DNA of 64,000 nt from Skermania piniformis. GTDB taxonomy: Bacteria > Actinomycetota > Actinomycetes > Mycobacteriales > Mycobacteriaceae. The stretch covers positions 4,100,603 through 4,164,602 of the forward strand of contig NZ_CP079105.1 in assembly GCF_019285775.1 (NCBI RefSeq), given 5' to 3'. The translations under genes were made by a program, and so were the position numbers. Under the pieces are notes generated by a model, which saw nothing but the letters and a program-made list of their open reading frames with translations, did not search any database and had not been told where the DNA came from. Shown here piece after piece: positions 55,338-64,000 of this stretch; positions within the stretch are counted from its first letter, which is position 1; each line of letters opens with the position of its first letter.

Positions 55338-56533
55338 CCGCGCTGCTCGATCGTCCCGATGTACTCCGGCCGCAGCGGTCCGGCCTGCACCTGTCACCGA
55401 CCACCCTGCGCGTCGTCCTCGGGCTGGCCGTCGGTATCCAGGTGCTGAAGTCGACGCCGTCCGGGTGGTTCACCCAGACACCGTGGGTCTACACCCGGTC
55501 CGCCTGGTACGTCGACTACCGCTACGGCTTCGTCCGGCGCGGCCTGGGCGGCCAGCTGACCGGCCAGTCCGACATTGCGGTGCAGGCGGCGTTGTTCGCA
55601 TCGTGGGCGATCCCGCTCGTCGCGATCGTGATCCTGCTGGAGTTGCTGGTCCGGAACTGGACCCGCAGCTCGACGTTCCTGGCGCTGCTGATCGCGTCGA
55701 GCCCGGCCGTCGTCGGCGAGTTGGTGTACGGCCGCCGCTCCGACCAGTTCGGCGTGCTGATCGTGGTCGGCGCCGGTATCGCCTGCCTGTATCTGCGGCG
55801 CTGGCTGCTGCCGGTGATGTGGAGTATCGGGCTGATGCTCGCCGGGCTCTGCTTCGTGCACGAGGCGATCCTGTTCATCTGGGGATTCGCCGCGGTGCCG
55901 ATCATTTTCGTCACCGGCAATCGCGCCTGGTGGAGCAATATGCGCCTGTGCATCGCCGTGCTCGGTCCGGCCTTGGTAACCGTTCCGCTGATTCTGCTGT
56001 TCGGCCGGGTCACCCCCGGCGTCGCCGCACAGCTGCGGGTGGATGCGTCGCTCGAGGGACCCACCGTGTTCCGCTACCTCTCCCAGGGCGCATTCGAATC
56101 CATGGGCGAGGTGGCGATCGTCGGGATCGACCGGCACCTGCAGCAGATCACGCTCGGCTTGCTCCTGGTCGGACTGCACGTGCTCTGGTGTCGGTACACG
56201 ATGGGCCGGCTCTGGTGGACCCGCTTCACCCGGCTGGATCGCCACACCTCGCTCGCCATTGCCCTGCTGATGAGCGCTTCGGTCGTGATCGTCTTCGCCA
56301 CCGGAATCGACTGGATGCGATGGTTCTGCAGCTTCATCACCTCGGCGCTGTTGATCACGGCATTCGCCGTGTTGTCGACCCGGCAGGACCGGCTGCCGGC
56401 CGCGAAGCTGACCGTGCCGTGGCCGGCTTTCGCGGTCGTCGCCTATCTGATGACCCTGACTCCGATCGACTGGGTAGGACCGACGATTCCGACCCCGGAC
56501 ATCGGCGCGCTCTACCGCCTCCTCGGCATCTGA
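55334..56533 (+). CDS. Polytopic membrane protein of unknown function
   Basis: 399 residues with about nine to ten hydrophobic helices. After a short cytoplasmic start comes a loop SAWYVDYRYGFVRRGLGGQL, a motif common to uncharacterised actinobacterial membrane proteins with glycosyltransferase-C-like topology, and a conserved CFVHEAILFIWG. The His-Glu and Asp-Tyr-Arg residues near membrane faces could be catalytic. No family with known function is recognised. It is translationally coupled to the lipoprotein upstream, and the pair converges with the CRISPR operon. Confidence 0.8.
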   Translation: MTALLDRPDVLRPQRSGLHLSPTTLRVVLGLAVGIQVLKSTPSGWFTQTPWVYTRSAWYVDYRYGFVRRGLGGQLTGQSDIAVQAALFASWAIPLVAIVILLELLVRNWTRSSTFLALLIASSPAVVGELVYGRRSDQFGVLIVVGAGIACLYLRRWLLPVMWSIGLMLAGLCFVHEAILFIWGFAAVPIIFVTGNRAWWSNMRLCIAVLGPALVTVPLILLFGRVTPGVAAQLRVDASLEGPTVFRYLSQGAFESMGEVAIVGIDRHLQQITLGLLLVGLHVLWCRYTMGRLWWTRFTRLDRHTSLAIALLMSASVVIVFATGIDWMRWFCSFITSALLITAFAVLSTRQDRLPAAKLTVPWPAFAVVAYLMTLTPIDWVGPTIPTPDIGALYRLLGI

Positions 56534-56554
56534 CCGAACACCCGCGAGCTCCGG

Positions 56555-56584
56555 CCGGCCGATCTCACCGACGAGATCGGCCGG
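56555..56584. terminator. Bidirectional hairpin between membrane-protein gene and csb3
   Basis: Perfect 12-bp stem CCGGCCGATCTC / GAGATCGGCCGG with a six-base loop in the 73-base gap between convergent genes. No T run on either side, so termination efficiency is uncertain. Confidence 0.6.
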
Positions 56585-56606
56585 TTCGATCTCGGCCGGG
56601 CCGAGG

Positions 56607-57539
56607 TCAGTCCGCGGCGGCGATCCGCTTGGGCGGCCCGAAGCTGCCGTAGCCCTGCCCGCTGCGGATCATCGCGCACTGCCGAACCGAGGCCACGTCG
56701 AGCGCGGCGAGCGCCGCCGGCCGATCGATCCGCCGCGACTCCCGCGCACCGACCAGCCGTGGATCGGTGACCAGTGCCGCGATCGTCGAATGGGCCAGCG
56801 GCGGCCGCCACACCACCCAGCGGAATGCGCCGCGGTTCCAGTCGGTATCGCACGCGGCGGTCACCACCCGGGCCCGATCCCGGCCCGGGGCCAGGGTGAG
56901 CGGGTAATACGCCAGTCCGCGGAACGCCAGCCAGTCGACGCCGGGCACCCCCGGGACCGGGTCCTTTGCCGGCGGTATCGCCCGCAGCGCACCGATCCGC
57001 TCGCCGCTCGCCTCGAACCGCAGCGTCGACGCGCGGCTGTCGTACCGCCACGGACCGAACAGCGCTTCGCGCACCCGGTCCTCGTCGATCGCCGCGGCAA
57101 CTTCGCGGACCACCTTGAGGAACTTCACCTGGCCGGCGGAAAAGTCGAAGTGGGTCGGTTTGGACTTGCCGGAGTTGTCGAATCCACCCTCGATCAACAG
57201 CCCGGACCACAGCTCGACATCCGGGTCGTCGTCCCCGAGTTCGCCGATCTGCTCGGCCCAGGCGGTCAGCTCGGCCGCGGTGCACTTGAGTGTCTCGTAC
57301 GGCCGACCCGGTGGGTGGTGCAATACCGCGCCGGCCAGCCGTTCGTCGCGATCGGCCAGAATCGCCGCGATCAGCTGCGTCTCGTCGACGCCGTGCACCC
57401 GCGCCCGCGGGCGGAACTCGTCGGTCCAGGACAGCCGCGCCGCCGGCGCAGCGCGGTGCACCGCCTGCACCAGCCCGAGCGCGGCGAGATAGCCGTGTGC
57501 GGTGTCGGCACGCAAACCGGTGAGCTCGACGGCGGTCAT
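56607..57539 (-). CDS. csb3: Type I-G (I-U) CRISPR protein Csb3-like, probable large/small-subunit component
   Basis: 310 residues, last gene of the effector operon. The N-terminus ELTGLRADTAHGYLAALGL resembles large-subunit starts. The middle DNSGKSKPTHFDFSAGQVKFLKV and ALFGPWRYDSRASTLRFEASGERIGALR followed by DWLAFRGLAYYPL are the conserved segments of the GSU0052/Csb3 family (W-x-Y ... LRW/F ... RxxALR ... LAFxGL). In the Geobacter reference operon Csb3 sits next to cas3 as it does here. It would take the Cas8-like place in the effector complex. It overlaps cas3 by ATGA. Confidence in the specific name is lower than for the three genes upstream. Confidence 0.78.
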   Translation of the reverse strand: MTAVELTGLRADTAHGYLAALGLVQAVHRAAPAARLSWTDEFRPRARVHGVDETQLIAAILADRDERLAGAVLHHPPGRPYETLKCTAAELTAWAEQIGELGDDDPDVELWSGLLIEGGFDNSGKSKPTHFDFSAGQVKFLKVVREVAAAIDEDRVREALFGPWRYDSRASTLRFEASGERIGALRAIPPAKDPVPGVPGVDWLAFRGLAYYPLTLAPGRDRARVVTAACDTDWNRGAFRWVVWRPPLAHSTIAALVTDPRLVGARESRRIDRPAALAALDVASVRQCAMIRSGQGYGSFGPPKRIAAAD

Positions 57540-60448
57540 GGTTGCGCCACCCGGCGGCTGCCTTCGTGGTCGGCAAGCCGGACGATCGCCTCCAGCCAGG
57601 CGACACCGAACCAGCCGTAGCGCGCCACGCTGTCGGCGAAATCCACTGCCGCAGCGGAGCCGACGCCGCCGTACCGATACGGCTGGTCGGCCGTGAACCG
57701 GCCGGGTGGGCCGACATAGTCGACCGGCTCGGCGCCGGGGTCGTGTTGGGGCGGGAAGAACGGCCGCCCGTAACCGTGGTGCCCGGCTACCAGGAACCGC
57801 ACCAGCTCCGGCGTGGCCGGCGGGAGCAGCGCCGCCGAGGCCACCTCATGCCGCAGACCCGGCGGGTAGCCGGCCATCGCGGCGGCGCGGCGGTTCCGGT
57901 CGCGATCGGCCGGCGGGATCGCCGACTTGGCCAGCAGCCGGCCGTCGGACTCGACCTGCCCTTCCCGGAGCATCATCTGAAACCTGCTGTCCGCCTTACC
58001 GATATCGTGCAATCCAGCCGCGGTGACCAACTCCGACGTCAGCTCGTCGGACACGCCCAGCCGGGCGCACCACGCCGCGGTGATCTCGGCAACGTCGGCC
58101 AGATGCTCGTCCAGCGGGTAGCCGCGACCGGCCGCCGAGCTGCGCTCCGGATCGGTGTCGATGTCGGTCGCGCGGGCCGGCACGATCAGGTAGACCGGGC
58201 CGCTCGGCCCGGGAACCGTCCGGATATCGGCGACCTGCAACCGGTCGACGTGGTCACGGGCCCGCACCCACCAGCCCTCCGGCCGGACGACCGGATGCGT
58301 CGAGCGGGCGACCTCCGCCGCCAGCCATTCCCGCAGCGCGGCCGGGGCACCGGTGTCGGCGGCCTCGACCAGCACCGGGGTCGGCACCACGAGCCGAAAA
58401 TCCGGACTGTCCGGGGCGGCTGCGCCGGCGCCGAACAGCGCCGTACGCAGCTGGAATCGGCCCTGCGTCAACGCGGCCTGGTCGGCGATATCCATGTCGG
58501 CCGGCAACGGATCGGTGGACAGCGGATCCCACGATCCGAGCGAGAGGCCGCCGTACTCGGTCGGGACCACCACCGCGTCACCAGGCCGCAGATCGCTCGG
58601 TTCGTGCACGACCACGACGTCACCGGCGCGCCGGACCAGCGCCGGGCGCGATCCGCGGCCCCGGCCGGGGCTGCGCGTGGCCGGTGCCCCCGCGTCCACA
58701 TCGGACAACTCCGCGGCCTGGTCGGCAGCGTCCGAGCCACCGCTCAGCCAGCCGCGGACCGCGGACAGCGGCACCGACATCGCCTCGCCCGGAGTCGGCG
58801 GCGCGGCCACCAGCAGGTCTGCCAGGCCCTGCGCGATGCCGGGATCGGCGAGCATCGCGGCCGTGATGTCCGCGCGCCAGACCAGCTCGACATCCTGATC
58901 CGGCCGCCGCCCCAAGCCGTGGAGATAACTGTCGATCTCGACATCGGCGTCCGGCTTCGGCGAGGTGCGCACCAACCGGTCGAGCTGTCCGGCGGTGAGC
59001 ACCGGACCGCGCAGCGGGATCGGCAGCAGACCTGCCTGCTCGTCCGGGTCGGGTCGGTCCGGCGAGCGAATCCCCAGGTCGATCCGGGTGCGCCCGTGCG
59101 CGGTCAGCCAGGCCCAGGTCGCGCCGAGCGCCCGCCCGTAGATCGGGTCGTCGTCCTTGGTCGCCCGGTTCGTGCCGACGATGCGGCTGACCGGCCGGTC
59201 GGCGGCATCACCGAGCCGGGCGGTGAGTTCACCCAGCCGATCCACCCGGCCGAACCGTTGGATCAGCGAGTCGATCGGCGCACAGTCGGTGATCATCACG
59301 TCGAAGTCGAGATCGGCACCGGCTTCGATGGTCTGGGTCGCGACGACGATCACTGCGCCGGTCCCCGGCGCGGGCGTGGCACCGGAGCCGACCAGCTCAC
59401 GGACCCGCGTGAGCGCCTGCTCCCGGTCCCAGCCGCGCATCCGGCCGGTGAGCACCAGCACCTCGGCATCGATCGACGGGTCGGCGGTGAGCTCGCGGCC
59501 CAGCCGAACCGCCGCCTGTACCCGGTTCACCACGATCCCGAGCGACCGCACGGCCGGGTTGGTGATCAGCCGCTTCGCTTCCTGATGCTGCCGCCGGACG
59601 AGCGCTGTGAGCGCCTTGGCCGGATCGGCCGGCACGGTCACCGAGATCAGCTCGGCCGGCTTCACCGCTGCCATCCGCCGGCCCAACACCGGATGCGCGT
59701 GGTCGGCCTCGTCGAGGGTGAACCGGCTGGGTTCCGCTCCGTCGAGGGCAGCCGAGTCGTGGGCACCCGAGCCGTGGGTAGCCGACAGTTCGACCACCTG
59801 CCATCGGTCGGGCAACAGCTGCGCCGACGGCCGAAACCGCGCCCGGACCCGGCGCAGCAGCGCCGCGAACGGCCGGGCCAGGTGCACCTCGTCGAGCAGA
59901 ATCAGCGTGTCGTTGCCGAGCAGACCGGCGTGCACCGGCAGCATGCCGTCGGACACGCCGTAGCCCCGGAACAGCAGCCGTGACCCGACCTGATCCACCG
60001 TGGATGCGACGACTGCCGCAACATCCGGCCGCCGACTCCACTCCCGGTCCTGCTCGATCGCGCCGCGCAGCTCCGCGACGACCAGCGGCTCGTCGGCGGC
60101 GGCGGTCCGGGCGAGCAAACCGTCGTGTACTCGAGCCAGCGCCGACCCGGCCGGCGCGCCGCGCAATGCCGACCGGATCGTGCGAGCGTGCTCGGCGGCC
60201 TGCTGCACGATGGTTCGCCGATCCACCACGAACACGATCCGGCGTGGCACCGGCAGCCCCGCTGCCAGCGTGAACAGTGCGATCTCCACGGTGGAGGTCT
60301 TCCCGCCGGCGGTCGGCAGGTCGATCAGCTCCGGCCAGACACCGCCGTCGTCGAACAGCTGCCGGGTCAACCGACGTTGCCAAGGAAACGGCTCGAACCC
60401 GTTCAGCTCGACGAAGAACGCGTCGAACTCGTCCGGCCGGATCGTCAT
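57536..60448 (-). CDS. cas3: Type I-G Cas3 helicase-nuclease with C-terminal HD domain
   Basis: 970 residues. SF2 helicase first: Walker A LPTAGGKTS (Lys50), motif II LLDEVH (Asp186-His189), VVNRVQAAVRLGRELTAD and VLTGRMRGWDRE in the second lobe, and VVATQTIEAGADLDFDVMITD with QRFGRVDRLGE (motifs V and VI). The HD nuclease is at the C-terminus rather than the N-terminus: EHLADVAEITAAW, GLHDIGKADSRFQ (His814-Asp815), AGHHGYGRPFF and RLADHEGS, as in the GSU0051 group of type I-G. All catalytic residues appear intact, so target unwinding and degradation should work. Start at 60448 overlaps csb2 (ATGA). Confidence 0.93.
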   Translation of the reverse strand: MTIRPDEFDAFFVELNGFEPFPWQRRLTRQLFDDGGVWPELIDLPTAGGKTSTVEIALFTLAAGLPVPRRIVFVVDRRTIVQQAAEHARTIRSALRGAPAGSALARVHDGLLARTAAADEPLVVAELRGAIEQDREWSRRPDVAAVVASTVDQVGSRLLFRGYGVSDGMLPVHAGLLGNDTLILLDEVHLARPFAALLRRVRARFRPSAQLLPDRWQVVELSATHGSGAHDSAALDGAEPSRFTLDEADHAHPVLGRRMAAVKPAELISVTVPADPAKALTALVRRQHQEAKRLITNPAVRSLGIVVNRVQAAVRLGRELTADPSIDAEVLVLTGRMRGWDREQALTRVRELVGSGATPAPGTGAVIVVATQTIEAGADLDFDVMITDCAPIDSLIQRFGRVDRLGELTARLGDAADRPVSRIVGTNRATKDDDPIYGRALGATWAWLTAHGRTRIDLGIRSPDRPDPDEQAGLLPIPLRGPVLTAGQLDRLVRTSPKPDADVEIDSYLHGLGRRPDQDVELVWRADITAAMLADPGIAQGLADLLVAAPPTPGEAMSVPLSAVRGWLSGGSDAADQAAELSDVDAGAPATRSPGRGRGSRPALVRRAGDVVVVHEPSDLRPGDAVVVPTEYGGLSLGSWDPLSTDPLPADMDIADQAALTQGRFQLRTALFGAGAAAPDSPDFRLVVPTPVLVEAADTGAPAALREWLAAEVARSTHPVVRPEGWWVRARDHVDRLQVADIRTVPGPSGPVYLIVPARATDIDTDPERSSAAGRGYPLDEHLADVAEITAAWCARLGVSDELTSELVTAAGLHDIGKADSRFQMMLREGQVESDGRLLAKSAIPPADRDRNRRAAAMAGYPPGLRHEVASAALLPPATPELVRFLVAGHHGYGRPFFPPQHDPGAEPVDYVGPPGRFTADQPYRYGGVGSAAAVDFADSVARYGWFGVAWLEAIVRLADHEGSRRVAQP

Positions 60449-62172
60449 CGATCGGCCGCCACGCCCGGCGTCGGCAACATCAGCCCATAGCCGAAGTAGC
60501 GTCCGGCGCCGAGCACCAGCGGGCCGGTGACCGGCTCGGCGAATCGAATGCTCAGATGCACGGTGTAGCGGCGCCGCCGCGGGTCGTGCCCGACCCGGTA
60601 CTGCGGGGATACCGGGCGGCCGGGACGCCCCACGCCGGGGCCGCCCGCCACCGGCGGAACGCTGGGCCACACCGGCACCGACGAGGCCGAGATCTCGATC
60701 GGCGCGGGCAGGCCCGCCCGCAGACAGAGCGTGCTGACCAGGGGAAACAGCGCCGCGTTCTGCGTGTCGAAGTCGGCTCGCCGGTTGACTTTCGGATGTC
60801 GGTCCAGCGCCACCGGAGTCACCGACGACCATGCCTGCGCGGTCCGCGCCCAAAAGCTCCGCGACGCCACCCGCCCGACGGTGGGGTCCGCACCGGCGCG
60901 GTCCCGAACCGCCGGTTCCAGGGTGTACGCCGAACCCCCGGGGAGCAGCAGCCGATAGCCGGTGTCACCCCATGCCCGTAGCGCCGCCAGCGTCTGTGCG
61001 ACATCCGCATCGGCCGCGTCGAGTGGCAGCGCCAAAGCGACGGCCCGGATCTGTCCGCTGGAATGGACGTGGCTCACGTCCGGCAACGACAGCACGCTCA
61101 GGTGCGGCTCGGTCGCCGGTCCGGTGCGCTCATCGGGGACGGCCCGATCGCGATGTCCGCTCAGAAAGGACCCGACCGGCTCGTCGGCGTACGACATCAG
61201 CGCCGAGCGCACCGCGCGGGCCACGTCGACGACTCGGGTCGGCGGGATACCGACCCGCGACGGCAGCGGCAGCACGATCCACTCACCGGCACCCACACCG
61301 GTCGCGGTCGCGGTGACCGGCGCGGGCCGGCCGGCCCGCCGATAGTCGGTCATCACCGCCGGCATGTTCCGGTCGAGCACCCCGCCGTGCCGTGCGTACT
61401 CCTCCACCAGTGCCTCGTGGACGCCGCGGGTCACCGTGCGGAAGGTACGTCCCTCCGATCCGTCCGAGCCGGGAATCCACACCGGCTGAACCGCTTCCGG
61501 CACAACCCGGCAGGTGACCAGCGATGCGGAGTGGCCGAGTCGAGCAATCCGGCCGAGGATGCCGTCCAACTCGACCACCCGCTGCGGATCGACCGGGGCG
61601 TCCCACCCGTACCGGATCACCGGATCGTCGGGCGTCACCGAGGGAAATTGCCGGGCTTGTCGGTCCCGATTGTCCGGCAGCACCTCCAGCACGGAGTCGA
61701 GCACCGCGGCGGTCGTCCCGGTGCCGGCCGCGGTGGCCCGGGCGGTGTCCGCCCGCAGCTTGTCCCACGCCTTGTCCAGGTCGCGCTGTGCGGACCGAAT
61801 TCGCTTCTCCGGCACCTGCTCCCGAGACAGCTGATCCAGCTTGGCCGCCCGTTCGAGCAACTTGTCCCATTGTCCGTGCAGGTCGGTGGTCCAGGACCGG
61901 GCATAGTTGCCCCGCACGTAGTGGTCCACCGCCCGGGCCGGCCGGACCCCCGCGCTGTCGGCGAGATCGGAGCACTGGATTGTCGGCGGGGCCAACGATT
62001 CCCACCATTCGAGCAGCTCGATTTCGGCCGGATCGCCGCCCGCACCGTGCACCGCAGCGACCGCGGCATAGAACAGTCGGGCCGGATGCGGCGGCCACTC
62101 CGGGGCGGCCCGGTCCTCGAAATCGCTTGCCCGGTAGCGCCCGCCCAACAGCCTAACCTCGACAGTCAGCAT
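60445..62172 (-). CDS. csb2: Type I-G CRISPR protein Csb2 (Cas5-Cas6-like, GSU0054 family)
   Basis: 575 residues. MLTVEVRLLGGRYRASDF opens the first RRM-like domain. EWPPHPARLFYAAVAAVHGAGGD, LSVLSLPDVSHVHSSGQIRAVALALP and the C-terminal glycine-rich loop YFGYGLMLP are typical of Csb2, which is thought to combine Cas5 (crRNA 5' handle binding) and Cas6 (crRNA processing) roles. The start is fixed at 62172 by the TGATG overlap with csb1 and the family N-terminus; longer readings of the frame are antisense-like sequence. Confidence 0.9.
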   Translation of the reverse strand: MLTVEVRLLGGRYRASDFEDRAAPEWPPHPARLFYAAVAAVHGAGGDPAEIELLEWWESLAPPTIQCSDLADSAGVRPARAVDHYVRGNYARSWTTDLHGQWDKLLERAAKLDQLSREQVPEKRIRSAQRDLDKAWDKLRADTARATAAGTGTTAAVLDSVLEVLPDNRDRQARQFPSVTPDDPVIRYGWDAPVDPQRVVELDGILGRIARLGHSASLVTCRVVPEAVQPVWIPGSDGSEGRTFRTVTRGVHEALVEEYARHGGVLDRNMPAVMTDYRRAGRPAPVTATATGVGAGEWIVLPLPSRVGIPPTRVVDVARAVRSALMSYADEPVGSFLSGHRDRAVPDERTGPATEPHLSVLSLPDVSHVHSSGQIRAVALALPLDAADADVAQTLAALRAWGDTGYRLLLPGGSAYTLEPAVRDRAGADPTVGRVASRSFWARTAQAWSSVTPVALDRHPKVNRRADFDTQNAALFPLVSTLCLRAGLPAPIEISASSVPVWPSVPPVAGGPGVGRPGRPVSPQYRVGHDPRRRRYTVHLSIRFAEPVTGPLVLGAGRYFGYGLMLPTPGVAADR

Positions 62173-63407
62173 CAGTCCGCCACAGCGGTCTCCGCGACCG
62201 CCGCCGCCTTGCTGCGTCGAACCAGATCGACCAGCCGAGGTGTCGGGGTCAGCGAATGCACACCGGCCCGCCAGGACAGTCCGGCCGCCGCGGCCGCCGC
62301 AGCGGCCTCGGTGACCAGCGCCAAGCCTTCGGCGCCACCGAGGGTGAACTCCTCCACCGCACCGGAGCGGCCGACCGCCTCGAAGGTCTGCTCGGTCGTC
62401 GGCGCCAGCACACACCGGGAACGCAGGTCGAAGCCGGCCTCGAAGGCCAGCGCGGTCGCAGCCAGACCGAGCGCGGCCAGCGTGGCCCGCGCCGCGGTCT
62501 CGGCTTGCTGCCGGCGCGCGCCGGTAAGCGCGGTACCCGCGGCGTCGACCGGAAAGCGCAACCGGCGCAGGTGAATCAGCGAGAGCACCGTCGTGGCCTC
62601 GATCTCGGCAGCGGTGACGCCGCCCGCTCGCTCGTCGATCGACGGTGCGACGTTGCCGTGGTTGATCTCCGACGGACGCAACGGTTTCGATTTGGTCTTG
62701 GCATCCGCCTGAGCAGGATCCAGGGTCCACTCGCCGGCTGGCGTGCGATAGATGTCGGCGACCTTTTCCACCCCGAGCGGGTCGAGCCGCGACGACGTCC
62801 GCACGCCCCGGGCAATCCCGTTGGCGACGATCTCACTGGTGATCGCCCGCTCGAACTTGGTGCCCCGGCCGCCTTTCGGGCCGGTCGAGTCCCACGCGCC
62901 GAACAGCAGCGCCGAGGGCGAATGGACGAACAACGCGGTGGCTTTGCCGACCGTGGCGTCGGTGATCGCCCGGCCGATCGGCCCGAACCGAAACGGCACG
63001 TCACCGTCGAGCGAGTCCCGGTGGATCGCGTCGTAGACCCGATGCGGGCTCTGCAGATCGGTGATCATGCCGAACTCGGCCAATCCCTCGACCTCGGTGA
63101 AGTCGACCCCGATCAACGGGATCGCGACCTGCTCGGTCTCGGCCGCCTCCAGCAACGCCGCGGACAGCTCGTGTGCCTGCGCCGCAACCGAATTCAGCAC
63201 CACCGACTCGGCAACGACAGTTTCGCCGGCCGGACCGCGAACCACCCGAGCCTCCACCGCGTACTTGGTACTCGCGTTATCGGCGACGCCGTATGTCGGC
63301 GGAAAGATCTTCGAGCCCGGACCGGCGAGCGGCTCCAGCCGCGAACGCGAGCGGATCCCGGCGAACTCGCCGACGTAGTCGAGCAGTCTTTCGAAGCTCA
63401 GGGGCAT
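62172..63407 (-). CDS. csb1: Type I-G CRISPR protein Csb1 (Cas7-like backbone subunit)
   Basis: 411 residues, first gene of the operon. Family hallmarks: SFERLLDYV at the start, a central IGVDFTE and TDLQSPHRVYDAI-x-RDS, FVHSPSALLFGAWDSTGPKGGRGTKFERAITSEIV (the HSP-x-FG-x-WDS and KFxRxxxSEIxG signature of the GSU0053 family) and SEINHGNVAPSI, then an Ala-rich helical end. Cas7 subunits polymerise along crRNA. GGGTGGG lies just upstream of the ATG at 63407. The promoter must lie in the 131 bases before the peroxidase gene end. Confidence 0.93.
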   Translation of the reverse strand: MPLSFERLLDYVGEFAGIRSRSRLEPLAGPGSKIFPPTYGVADNASTKYAVEARVVRGPAGETVVAESVVLNSVAAQAHELSAALLEAAETEQVAIPLIGVDFTEVEGLAEFGMITDLQSPHRVYDAIHRDSLDGDVPFRFGPIGRAITDATVGKATALFVHSPSALLFGAWDSTGPKGGRGTKFERAITSEIVANGIARGVRTSSRLDPLGVEKVADIYRTPAGEWTLDPAQADAKTKSKPLRPSEINHGNVAPSIDERAGGVTAAEIEATTVLSLIHLRRLRFPVDAAGTALTGARRQQAETAARATLAALGLAATALAFEAGFDLRSRCVLAPTTEQTFEAVGRSGAVEEFTLGGAEGLALVTEAAAAAAAAGLSWRAGVHSLTPTPRLVDLVRRSKAAAVAETAVAD

Positions 63408-63538
63408 ATCCCACCCTTTTCGATCTCGATCCCCACCGAACGCACACCCACCGACCCGCTCCGACCCTATCCCGCGGCGGACGCCCGAACGACCGAGACC
63501 GGAATTATCATCCGAACGAATGACAACCGGAGCCGGCG

Positions 63539-64000
63539 TCAACAGCGGAACCGCGCCCGCACCGGGCCGTCGGCGTTGCGGCCGACGATCTGCTGCAGGA
63601 TTCCGGCGTCGCGGCGCATCTCGGTCTCGTGGATGATTCGCCAACCGACCGGGGAGAACGTCTCCTCGGTGAACACCTGCCGGGACAACAGCGGGTTGGT
63701 CAGCGCCTGGGTGAAAGCGTCGTACCCGACCATCACCATCATCAGCTCGCCCATCATGTTCTCCGCCGGGTAGTCCTCCGCCCAGATCCCCACATACCAC
63801 TCGAGTTCGTCGATGCTGCCGTACATCTCGGCCAAGGTTGCCTGCAGCCGGCGGTCCGCGGTGAGCTGGGCGAAGTCGGTCAATCGCGGCAGTCCGAAGT
63901 CCTCCCGGTAGTCGTTGTAGGGCCGCAACCGGGCTTTGCGCGCCAACCTCGTGGTGGCCTCGGTGACCGACGGCAGGTCGGCGACCAGCCGCCGGTTCAA
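63539..64000 (-). CDS. Animal-haem-peroxidase family protein, C-terminal part (5' end outside window)
   Basis: The last 153 residues of a cyclooxygenase-like haem peroxidase: LRPYNDYREDFGLPRLTDFAQLT, MYGSIDELEWYVGIWAEDYPAENMMGELMMVMVGYDAFTQALTNPLLSRQVF and a Thr/Gly helix ending LQQIVGRN are the conserved distal segments of prostaglandin-endoperoxide-synthase-like peroxidases found in some bacteria. The haem-ligand His region would lie upstream, outside the window. It precedes the csb operon by 131 bases on the same strand; a functional link is not implied. Confidence 0.85.
   Translation of the reverse strand: MNRRLVADLPSVTEATTRLARKARLRPYNDYREDFGLPRLTDFAQLTADRRLQATLAEMYGSIDELEWYVGIWAEDYPAENMMGELMMVMVGYDAFTQALTNPLLSRQVFTEETFSPVGWRIIHETEMRRDAGILQQIVGRNADGPVRARFRC

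Overview
This 64 kb window is high-GC actinobacterial chromosome. The gene set points to a mycolic-acid bacterium of the order Mycobacteriales, of Nocardia/Rhodococcus/Gordonia or mycobacterial type: a SigK/RskA-like pair beside an MPT83-like fasciclin lipoprotein, an Mtb12-like lipoprotein, a hemophore-like secreted protein, 13E12-type DUF222/HNH repeat proteins, a glucosylglycerate-hydrolase-like enzyme and DtxR/IdeR-type iron boxes. The genus cannot be fixed from the sequence alone. I recognised no rRNA, tRNA or CRISPR array.

1-23.2 kb is a hydroxamate siderophore locus. It holds the 3' part of a large NRPS (E-C-A(Thr)-T-E-C-A(hydroxyornithine)-T-C-A-T-TE), a second-pathway-type aspartate decarboxylase (PanD) that would supply beta-alanine, an ornithine N5-monooxygenase, a heterodimeric ABC exporter, a formyltransferase, and a FecCD/FecE-type ferric-siderophore importer. 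Three iron boxes sit in front of panD, between exporter and formyltransferase, and in front of the permease. Formyl-hydroxyornithine, hydroxyornithine, threonine and beta-alanine are the building blocks of the exochelin MS family, so an exochelin-like product is the best guess. The NRPS carries three oddities: a probable one-base frameshift at an A/T-domain junction, a 24-bp tandem repeat inside the Thr adenylation domain, and an epimerisation domain lacking its catalytic His motif. Two ~1.5 kb direct repeats coding for DUF222/HNH proteins (one frameshifted) lie at 14.1-15.6 and 24.0-25.6 kb.

25.6-27.1 kb is a decayed accessory patch (topoisomerase IB remnant, small ORF, damaged PH-domain protein). 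27.1-32.5 kb is a tightly overlapping minus-strand polyhydroxyalkanoate/fatty-acid operon (acyl-CoA ligase, PHA synthase, internally deleted MaoC hydratase, PHA depolymerase-like hydrolase, acyl-CoA dehydrogenase), with a divergent PucR regulator. 33.7-39.4 kb holds a molybdopterin oxidoreductase, a two-component system coupled to a hemophore-like protein, and an ArsR/SRPBCC pair. 39.5-45.5 kb holds a drug exporter with a repeat array in its leader, a TetR/SDR pair around a perfect 32-bp palindrome, and a CLC channel. 45.5-49.2 kb is the SigK/anti-sigma pair with a membrane sulfite-oxidase-like protein and a fasciclin lipoprotein. 49.5-56.5 kb holds a GH25 lysozyme, a glucosylglycerate-hydrolase-like enzyme, a VapBC pair, an EntS-like MFS protein, a GTPase, and a lipoprotein/membrane-protein pair.

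56.6-63.4 kb is a four-gene minus-strand type I-G (formerly I-U) CRISPR effector operon, csb1-csb2-cas3-csb3, with overlapping start and stop codons but no array, cas1, cas2 or cas4 in view. The window ends inside a haem peroxidase gene.
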